From NCBI GenBank assembly GCA_964487545.1, contig CAZARI010000010.1, forward strand, positions 1 through 64,000: 64,000 bases of DNA, read 5' to 3'. The notes beneath the pieces were generated by a model that saw only the letters and a program-made list of their open reading frames with translations, made no database searches and had not been told where the DNA came from. The translations under genes were made by a program, and so were the position numbers. The DNA comes from SKUL01 sp964487545 (GTDB taxonomy: Bacteria > Bacteroidota > Bacteroidia > Flavobacteriales_D > SKUL01). Of this stretch, positions 61,609 through 64,000 are shown one piece after another (within the stretch, counting starts at the first letter, position 1; each line of letters opens with the position of its first letter).

Positions 61609-64000
61609 ATGAACGAATCTGTATTGCGGGCACTTCTCCGCTTATTTGCGCTCATTACTCAAAACACTGATGATTCTACCCGGCCACTTGCCATTGGCCA
61701 GGTAAAGGCTTATTTGCAACACAAAATTGATGCATCGCTGATCCCGACATACCTTTCCATTTTTGAAGAAGATCTTCAGACTTTTTCACGTCCTCCGAAA
61801 AAAGATGGAAAAAACAGCGCAAAAAAAGCCAGCACCCTCGGATCGGTCAAGGTGATTATGGCTTGCGAAAAGATCAACGAAAACTTGGCCCACTACGAGA
61901 AAATTACGGTATTGATCCGGCTGTCGGAGTTTGTGCATAAAGGTGGACAGATTTCATTCAGGGAGTCGAATTTTCTTGAAACACTGGCGCGTATCTTCAA
62001 TATAGAGGTCACAATTTTTGAACTCATTCAGCATTTTGTTTTTAACGAAGAGGTAAATCACCCGTCGCTGATTTATGCTGGGGCGGGAAACGACACTGGA
62101 AACTGGTTCATCAGAGACGATCTGCCCGGCAAAATCATCGCTCTTCTCCTTCCCGGTTCTTCTCAAACCTTTGTGAAATATACTGGACTCGAAAAACTGC
62201 GCATCAACCAACTGCAAATGGTGCCACAAACCATTTACGTTTTTAACGAAGGGGGTGTGATCACCGGAAAAAAGAGCGCACCGGTTTATCACAGCGACTT
62301 GCAGCTTATTTATTACCAACCGCATTTTGAGCAGAACATCATCCTGCGAGCAGAAAACATCACTTTTGTTTTTCCTGGCGGAAATATCGGTTTGCATCCG
62401 TTTAATTTGGAGCAGCACTCTGGAAAGATGGTTGGCATCATGGGCGCTTCCGGAGCAGGAAAATCCACACTGCTGAATATTCTAAACGGAAACCTCACCC
62501 CTGATTCAGGTCGGCTTTCGATCAACGGGATTCCGGTTCATAATAAGAAAGCAAAACAACTGATAGGTTATGTCCCCCAAGACGATTTGCTAATTGAAGA
62601 ACTCACCGTATTTGAAAACCTGTATTACAACGGGTTGCTCTGTTTGCCGGGGTTGTCGGAAAAGGAATTGCGAAGCCGTATTGATGGGCTGCTGCACCGC
62701 ATTGACCTCTACGAAATCAGCGGATTGCGCGTGGGGAGCGTACTCGACAAACGCATCAGTGGCGGTCAGCGAAAAAGATTAAACATTGCGTTGGAGTTGT
62801 TGCGCGAGCCGGCAGTACTTTTTGTGGATGAACCCACCAGTGGTTTGTCGTCGCAAGATTCGGAACTGGTGATGCGGTGGCTAAAACAACTCACCCTCAA
62901 AGGTCAACTGATCTTTACCGTCATTCACCAACCCTCTGGGCACATTTACCGATTGCTCGATCATTTGATTTTGCTCGATAAAGGCGGCTATCCCGTTTAT
63001 TCTGGACGAGCGATGGAGGCACCGGCGTGGTTTCGTAAAAAGGCGGGGTATGTTTCTCGTCCCGGTGAAGAGCAGGCATTTGAACCGCACGTGGATCCAG
63101 ACGAGATGCTGCGGATTATTGAAGCTCGGCAAGTCAATGAGTTCGGGCAAATCATTTCAGACCGGGTAAAGAGTCCGCAGCAGTGGTACGATTTGTTTAA
63201 GGCTGAACAAGAAGATACTGCCTCTGCTGTCGCGATTGTGCAACCGGTGGAATCACCTGCCGAGCGCTATCAGGTTCCTTCGCGGTGGACACAGTTTAAG
63301 GTATATCTGAAGCGAAATTTACTTTCCAAAATCCGCAACCGTTCATTTTTAATCATTGCTTTGCTCGAAGCGCCGGTGCTGGCGATTATTATCGGATTTT
63401 TTACACGATATGCTGCTGGAACGGAACAGAATCCAGAGGCATACCTGCTCTACTACAACAAAAATCTGCCTGCGTTTTTGTTTATGATTATTGTCGTTGC
63501 ATTATTTGTTGGAATGCAGATCAGTGCCGAAGAAATTATTCGTGACCGCAAAATTCTGAAGCGCGAATCATTCCTGAACCTTAGCTGGCTGAGCTACTTG
63601 AACAGCAAAGTGGTGTATCTAATGTCGCTATCAGCCATACAAACCATATTGCTTGTTTTTATCGGAAATCTGATGCTTGGCATCGATGGCATGTACGGTT
63701 ATTTTTTCGCCATCCTCTTCCCCACTTTTGTTTTTGCCAATCTCGTTGGATTAAATATTTCCATGGCATTCAGCTCGGTGGTGACCATCTATATTCTCGT
63801 TCCTTTTTTGGTGGTCCCACAATTATTACTCAGCGGAGTAATTGTCGACTTCGATACATTGCAGGATCCAAAAAAGCAGGGAAAAACCACTCCGGTGATT
63901 GCAGACATTATGGTGGCTCGCTGGGCCTACGAAGCCATGGCTGTTGCACAGTTTAAACACAATGATTACCAGCGGCATTTTTTTGATACAGAGCAAACAA
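61609..64000 (+). CDS. ABCG-like ABC transporter (ATPase plus permease), cut by the window edge
   Basis: The frame is open from the ATG at 61609 to the window end (797 codons, no stop). Residues 1-250 are an unusual N-terminal region: a helical part (about 1-135, with FVHKGGQISFRESNFLETLA, which resembles a TerB-like helical domain) and a beta-rich part (about 150-250). The ATPase follows: Walker A at 279-287 (GASGAGKST), ISGGQ at 383-387 and Walker B VLFVDEP at 403-409. The permease begins near 564, with several membrane helices and AEEIIRDRKILKRES, the ABCG-type loop. ATPase-before-permease in one chain is the ABCG (White) order. The substrate is unknown. Confidence 0.85.
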   Translation, partial: MNESVLRALLRLFALITQNTDDSTRPLAIGQVKAYLQHKIDASLIPTYLSIFEEDLQTFSRPPKKDGKNSAKKASTLGSVKVIMACEKINENLAHYEKITVLIRLSEFVHKGGQISFRESNFLETLARIFNIEVTIFELIQHFVFNEEVNHPSLIYAGAGNDTGNWFIRDDLPGKIIALLLPGSSQTFVKYTGLEKLRINQLQMVPQTIYVFNEGGVITGKKSAPVYHSDLQLIYYQPHFEQNIILRAENITFVFPGGNIGLHPFNLEQHSGKMVGIMGASGAGKSTLLNILNGNLTPDSGRLSINGIPVHNKKAKQLIGYVPQDDLLIEELTVFENLYYNGLLCLPGLSEKELRSRIDGLLHRIDLYEISGLRVGSVLDKRISGGQRKRLNIALELLREPAVLFVDEPTSGLSSQDSELVMRWLKQLTLKGQLIFTVIHQPSGHIYRLLDHLILLDKGGYPVYSGRAMEAPAWFRKKAGYVSRPGEEQAFEPHVDPDEMLRIIEARQVNEFGQIISDRVKSPQQWYDLFKAEQEDTASAVAIVQPVESPAERYQVPSRWTQFKVYLKRNLLSKIRNRSFLIIALLEAPVLAIIIGFFTRYAAGTEQNPEAYLLYYNKNLPAFLFMIIVVALFVGMQISAEEIIRDRKILKRESFLNLSWLSYLNSKVVYLMSLSAIQTILLVFIGNLMLGIDGMYGYFFAILFPTFVFANLVGLNISMAFSSVVTIYILVPFLVVPQLLLSGVIVDFDTLQDPKKQGKTTPVIADIMVARWAYEAMAVAQFKHNDYQRHFFDTEQT

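Noticed and set aside
1..64000. tRNA, rRNA, CRISPR arrays, insertion sequences and phage genes
   Set aside because: I looked for T-loop motifs, spaced short repeats, transposase motifs and terminal inverted repeats and saw none; small RNAs cannot be excluded by eye.

Overview
The window is a compact, gene-dense stretch of a Bacteroidota chromosome. The evidence is a set of secreted proteins with type IX secretion (T9SS) C-terminal domains of both the short Por type (type A) and the gliding-associated CHU_C type (type B). Bacteroidota-style promoters (TTG/TTTG, about 20 bases, TAnnTTTG) stand in front of several genes, Shine-Dalgarno sequences are rare, and housekeeping proteins (ClpC, GyrA, SmpB, TypA, PyrD) have the form usual in that phylum. 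I cannot name the genus; a free-living, gliding or surface-degrading member of the Flavobacteriia or a neighbouring class fits. I saw no rRNA, tRNA, CRISPR array, insertion sequence or prophage.

Layout. 1-17 kb is rich in exported proteins: two lamin-tail proteins (one also a CotH-type kinase with five InlB-like repeats), a subtilisin-like protease followed directly by a secreted Kazal-type inhibitor, an unknown T9SS cargo, an S10 carboxypeptidase-like enzyme and an 825-residue adhesin-like protein. A Sir2 deacylase and a gamma-carbonic-anhydrase/PaaY-like hexapeptide protein lie among them. 17-34 kb is mostly housekeeping and stress: lipoprotein MsrA, an aspartoacylase-family protein, SmpB, a ZIP metal transporter coupled to its DtxR/MntR-type regulator, superoxide dismutase, PyrD, HMG-CoA lyase, a membrane metallophosphoesterase, a DUF493 protein, ClpC, GyrA, a TPR protein and a peroxiredoxin-like lipoprotein. 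34.5-37.3 kb is an outer-membrane beta-barrel of the TonB-receptor-like class.

37.4-53.4 kb is the most distinctive region: two divergent operons for alpha-glucan and trehalose metabolism. The left one (minus strand) is glgE, treS-maltokinase, glgB; the right one (plus strand) is glgX, treZ, treY-malQ. Six polypeptides carry eight enzymatic activities that together form a closed loop: glucan is debranched, converted to trehalose by TreY/TreZ, isomerised to maltose by TreS, phosphorylated by the maltokinase domain, and returned to glucan by GlgE and GlgB. The 1400-residue TreY-MalQ fusion is the single most unusual gene.

53.4-64 kb holds the tRNA-hydroxylating rhodanese TrhO, a T9SS-exported endonuclease I, a fatty acid desaturase, TypA with a DbpA-type DEAD-box helicase, a small heat-shock protein, a small unknown protein, and an ABCG-like ABC transporter that runs off the right edge. 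The left edge cuts the C-terminal end of an unrecognised gene (stop at 272).
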